A DNA stretch of 63,415 nt. Source: Bacteroidales bacterium. GTDB taxonomy: Bacteria > Bacteroidota > Bacteroidia > Bacteroidales > PUMT01. Both the position numbers and the translations under genes were made by a program. This document shows positions 60,161-63,415 of the stretch, one piece after another. The stretch covers positions 1 through 63,415 of the forward strand of contig SLJO01000164.1 in NCBI GenBank assembly GCA_007135095.1, written 5' to 3'. Below the pieces are notes generated by a model. It saw nothing but the letters and a program-made list of their open reading frames with translations, was not told the origin of the DNA and made no database searches. Every line of letters starts with the position of its first letter. Position 1 is the stretch's first letter.

Positions 60161-60319
60161 ATGATTGAATGGATAATTGGAGCTGCAGTACTCGCCATAC
60201 TTTTTGCGTTACTTGGCTTTACTACAATTGCCCGCGGGTTTGCGGCTATTGCCAAGATTTTGTTTTACATCTTTTTAGTGATCTTTATAATTATTCTTAT
60301 TGCAAGCGCTTTTAATTAA
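60161..60319 (+). CDS. DUF1328 small membrane protein
   Basis: This 52-residue protein (MIEWIIGAAVLAILFALLGF, then TTIARGFAAIAKILFYIFLV and IFIIILIASAFN) has the DUF1328 pattern of two closely spaced membrane helices with a GFxxIAxGxAxIAKILF centre. DUF1328 proteins are widespread, 50-60 residues long, located in the inner membrane and often stress-linked; their function is unknown. A promoter candidate with the Bacteroidota spacing lies just upstream. Confidence 0.8.
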   Translation: MIEWIIGAAVLAILFALLGFTTIARGFAAIAKILFYIFLVIFIIILIASAFN

Positions 60320-60500
60320 AGCGGGGGCATCTGTTGTATTTCCGGTCCCGACCTCTCTGTATGCAAATTGATTTTCCTGTTTTCTGATTACTCATTTCTG
60401 AAAAGTACCGGCCGGGTACATCCTGAAATGTGCCCCTGCATTACCACTCCTGACTGGCCAGCTGCCATTCCTGCGATTTCATGCATGTAGAAGCAGGAAT

Positions 60501-61901
60501 ATGCCCCCGGGTGGAAAAATTCCCCAGTCAGATCAAGGATGGGGAGAAAAACCATCATGTGCAAAAATTATTTGCCCGGCCAGAATACGTGGTATTGAAA
60601 TTCTCGCCCGCAAATCTGATTCTGAACAATATATAATTTGGCTTGTGGAATCGCAACTTAAACCGGCACAACGAAAGGACCGCATTGATGTATTGGATGC
60701 GTTGCGCGGTTTGGCTGTTTTTGGAATGTTTATGATAAACATCCGGGTATTCAGCGGATATGCTTATTATGACGGCGAATCAAAAAGTAATTTCCTGCTG
60801 GCAGGCATGGATGCTTTTTTCGATCGTCTGCATATAGTCCTTTTCAGCGGTAAATTTTACACACTCTTTGCATTGTTGTTTGGTATTGGCTTTGCAATGC
60901 AAATAGTCAGGGCCTCATCGGGCGACCACTCATTTATCCTGCACTTCAGCAGGCGGCTTTTTTTTCTCCTGCTGATCGGAACCGTTCATCTCTGGGGAAT
61001 CTGGTTCAGCGATATACTTGTGTTCTATGCTCTTTGCGGCTATCTTTTGTTATTGTTCAGAGGCTTAACAGACCGGGGTCTGGTATGGTCGGTAATTTTT
61101 CTTTTATTAATTCCTGGTTTCCATGCCTGGTATCTGTACGTCACTGACGGAGGTTACACTAACATCCTTTATGAATGGGTTTCCGACAGATGGATGGCAA
61201 ATAATCTTCCTCAGGCTTCAGCGGGCTATCATTCCTTCCGCATGGAAGATATTGCAGCGGTTATCCGGGATGGTTCCTGGAATACTGTTTTGAAGTTCAA
61301 TTCTATCGGTCCTCTAATTAGAATATATATCATAGCATATGACATCAGGATTATTAAGATACTTGCAATTTTTGTCTTAGGTTTTTGGATCGGCAGAAAC
61401 ATTATAAACCATAACCTCCACAATAACAGAGTCTTTCTCAGGAATACCGCAATAACAGGATTTCTTGCAGGACTGCCCCTGAATATTTATTTTGCAATGG
61501 ATGTCAGTACCCGGATGGATGAAAGCTACACAATTGCTTCAGCGGAAATACTAAACACCTTTGGTTATATCAGTCTGACCTCAGCATATGCAGCAACCTT
61601 TGCCCTTCTTTACCAGGCAGGGTTAAGAAAATTTTTAGACTGGAGTTTTAATTCCGTGGGTAAAACAGCTTTATCGAATTACCTGTTGCAGTCGCTGATT
61701 GGAATAATTCTCTTCTATTCTGCCGGCCTCGGGCTCGGTGAATATTTCGGTTCAACCATGCTTACCATTGCAGTAATTGCAATTTTTGGCCTGCAGATAC
61801 TCATCAGTAATATATGGCTTAGTTACTTCCGCTTTGGTCCTGTAGAATGGATCTGGCGGGTACTTACTTATGGCCAGTATATTAAAAATAAATTGCAATG
61901 A
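60501..61901 (+). CDS. DUF418-type multi-spanning membrane protein
   Basis: The core reads RIDVLDALRGLAVFGMFMIN, typical of the DUF405/DUF418 family. YTLFALLFGIGFAMQI and further helices follow, to the C-terminal DUF418 part (SVGKTALSNYLLQSLIGIIL, FRFGPVEWIWRVLTYG). Ten or so membrane segments are predicted by eye. The ATG at 60501 starts the longest frame. Its first 48 residues look unlike the family, so a GTG at 60645 (VESQLKPAQRKDR) may be the true start. Function unknown. Confidence 0.85.
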   Translation: MPPGGKIPQSDQGWGEKPSCAKIICPARIRGIEILARKSDSEQYIIWLVESQLKPAQRKDRIDVLDALRGLAVFGMFMINIRVFSGYAYYDGESKSNFLLAGMDAFFDRLHIVLFSGKFYTLFALLFGIGFAMQIVRASSGDHSFILHFSRRLFFLLLIGTVHLWGIWFSDILVFYALCGYLLLLFRGLTDRGLVWSVIFLLLIPGFHAWYLYVTDGGYTNILYEWVSDRWMANNLPQASAGYHSFRMEDIAAVIRDGSWNTVLKFNSIGPLIRIYIIAYDIRIIKILAIFVLGFWIGRNIINHNLHNNRVFLRNTAITGFLAGLPLNIYFAMDVSTRMDESYTIASAEILNTFGYISLTSAYAATFALLYQAGLRKFLDWSFNSVGKTALSNYLLQSLIGIILFYSAGLGLGEYFGSTMLTIAVIAIFGLQILISNIWLSYFRFGPVEWIWRVLTYGQYIKNKLQ

Positions 61902-62059
61902 AAGCACCCCTCATAAACCCTAACACATAAATCTTTAGTTCAATAAAAAAAATGGTACAAGTATTGCTTTTGACGTAAAAGGGAAAATAAAAATCCCGGG
62001 CCCGGCAAAAAAAATGTTTCAGTATGGGATAACAAAAAGTTTCAATAAAATCTTTCAGC

Positions 62060-63220
62060 ATGATATTTTTCAACAGCATTTACCTGAAAAACAAGGGCTA
62101 TATACTTACAACCATCTTAATTCTGGCAGGCATTGGCCTGATTGTGCCCGGCGGCACCTGGATTTCCAAAACGGAGGATATCTGGGCTTCGGAACTTGAA
62201 GAAACCCGGTCTCCGGAATCGGAAGATAGCCTGGATCCCGGAAATGAGAATGCATGGATTTCAAGGCTTGAAGAGCAAATAGCCAGGATAGATGAGAATA
62301 TGTCCGGCAGGCTGGGAGTTTATGTGAAACTTCCGGGTGATAATCATGCCTTGAGTTATAATGCTGAAGATTACTGGTATCTTTCATCAACCATAAAAGT
62401 CCCGCTGGCAATAGCGGTGCTCCAGAGAGCAGAAACCGGCGAGTTGTCGCTTGATGATGAACTTACCCTCCGGGAATCGGATTTTGTGGATGGAGCCGGC
62501 AACCTGCTATGGCAGGAGCCAGGTACAAGATACACTATAGAAACCCTGCTGGAAAAAATGATTAAAAACAGTGACAGTTCTGCAACTGATATGCTGATGC
62601 GGCATATCGGGGAAGAAGAGTTCAATAAACAGATTCAGCAAAAAATGGTTTCCCGGGGCTTCAATCCGATAACCACAATACTGCAGGTACGGTATGATGC
62701 CTACAGCGAATTCCACGAAAACATTTCAAACCTGACCAATACGGATATTCTTTATGTCCATAGCACCCGGTCACGGCCCGAACGGGTGGAAAGGCTTATG
62801 GAAAGGATGGCAGTTGATAAAAGTGAGCTGCGCGCATCATCAATAGAAGAAGCATTTGAAAGATATTACAAACGCGGACTGAATTCGGCACAACTTGCGT
62901 CAATGGGACTGTTGCTGGAACGCCTGTATACCGGAGAGCTGCTTTCCAGGGAGAACACCCTGTTTTTGCTGGAAATAATGGAAAGCATTACTACCGGCGA
63001 TCGCCGCATTAAAGCCGGACTTCCCGAAGGGACCCGTTTTGCACAAAAAACCGGGACCCAGATCGAAAGCGCATGCAACGCTGGTATCATTATTCCTGAT
63101 AAAGCCGGAAATCAACCCGTCATCGTAGCTGCCTGTATCGAAAATTTCGGTAATATAAATGAAGCTGAAAAAGCTTTTGAATACCTTGCCCGCTTACTGA
63201 CCGAGAGTTTATTACAGTAA
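62060..63220 (+). CDS. Class A beta-lactamase-fold serine hydrolase
   Basis: After an N-terminal membrane segment (GYILTTILILAGIGLIVPGG) comes a class A-like domain. It has the S110-x-x-K113 motif in YLSSTIKVPLAIAVLQ, KNSDSSATDMLM in place of the usual SDN loop (SDS instead), and QKTGTQ near the C-terminus. The family length (about 386 residues with anchor) is somewhat long because of an acidic linker (ESEDSLDPGNEN). The altered SDN site and large linker suggest a peptidoglycan- or ester-directed enzyme rather than a resistance enzyme. Its location near the class C-like gene may be coincidental. Confidence 0.88.
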   Translation: MIFFNSIYLKNKGYILTTILILAGIGLIVPGGTWISKTEDIWASELEETRSPESEDSLDPGNENAWISRLEEQIARIDENMSGRLGVYVKLPGDNHALSYNAEDYWYLSSTIKVPLAIAVLQRAETGELSLDDELTLRESDFVDGAGNLLWQEPGTRYTIETLLEKMIKNSDSSATDMLMRHIGEEEFNKQIQQKMVSRGFNPITTILQVRYDAYSEFHENISNLTNTDILYVHSTRSRPERVERLMERMAVDKSELRASSIEEAFERYYKRGLNSAQLASMGLLLERLYTGELLSRENTLFLLEIMESITTGDRRIKAGLPEGTRFAQKTGTQIESACNAGIIIPDKAGNQPVIVAACIENFGNINEAEKAFEYLARLLTESLLQ

Positions 63221-63415
63221 TACATGGGCATAGGCCTATATGTCAAGCCTTTATGCATCTTTTTCATTTAAGCATCATACAAATTTGACGCAGACAGAAA
63301 CCGGATTTTTATTCTCCCGGATTGTGATACAGCTGCAGTAAAATTAGAATACCATACCTTCATTTGAAATTACCCGCGATAAAAAGTTTATCCCTTACCT
63401 TAACATTTCCATATT

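Overview
The window is a chromosomal segment of a member of the Bacteroidota, probably a free-living Bacteroidales/Marinilabiliales-type bacterium. The evidence is a Fibrobacter/Bacteroidetes 'major paralogous' (FISUMP) lipoprotein, many lipoproteins and secreted glycan-active enzymes, a membrane-anchored AraC regulator, start sites mostly without Shine-Dalgarno sequences, and a few promoters resembling the Bacteroidota type (TTTG, about 20 nt, TAnnTTTG). I see no rRNA, tRNA, CRISPR, phage or insertion sequence. I count about 36 intact genes and three clear gene remnants.

Layout. (1) 167-1543: a trypsin-fold protease without a signal peptide, followed by a 76-aa protein that looks like a free copy of the protease's N-terminal domain, then a gap of competing hairpins. 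(2) 1799-20244, minus strand: an apparent four-gene operon encoding, in transcription order, a secreted protein of about 3,970 residues, a five-FN3 secreted protein, an outer-membrane beta-barrel protein and a FISUMP lipoprotein. This is the most unusual part of the window. A 7-TM AraC-type regulator is divergent from it. (3) 22087-26317: DUF1080 protein, aldo/keto reductase, GH43 and Gfo/Idh/MocA oxidoreductase, a small sugar-processing neighbourhood. (4) 26404-40818: mostly housekeeping and stress genes: cold-shock protein, OFA-family MFS transporter, CDP-alcohol phosphatidyltransferase, stand-alone TrpB2-type tryptophan synthase beta chain, PBP4-type peptidase, endonuclease IV, CDF metal exporter, TIGR01777 epimerase, HMA-like protein, GhrA-like dehydrogenase, and a divergent alternative-oxidase-like diiron protein. 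It also holds remnants of a PQQ-type sugar dehydrogenase and an APC permease. (5) 40941-45597: beta-propeller lipoprotein, GH-A-like glycoside hydrolase and GH20 hexosaminidase, followed by a zinc alcohol dehydrogenase remnant. (6) 46068-53206: a CusA-CusC-CusB type copper/silver efflux operon. (7) 53209-63220: MacB/FtsX permease, AsmA-like protein, AI-2E family transporter, two serine beta-lactamase-fold hydrolases, a DUF1328 small membrane protein and a DUF418 membrane protein.

How the parts fit. The glycan enzymes (GH43, GH20, GH-A-like, DUF1080, Gfo/Idh/MocA, aldo/keto reductase) fit a polysaccharide degrader, but no SusC/SusD pair is present, so this is not a complete utilisation locus. 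CusABC and the CDF protein give metal efflux. The AOX-like protein points to oxygen or quinol management. The giant-protein operon most likely builds a surface or envelope assembly; its function is unknown. All family names come from reading motifs by eye, and no database search was run.
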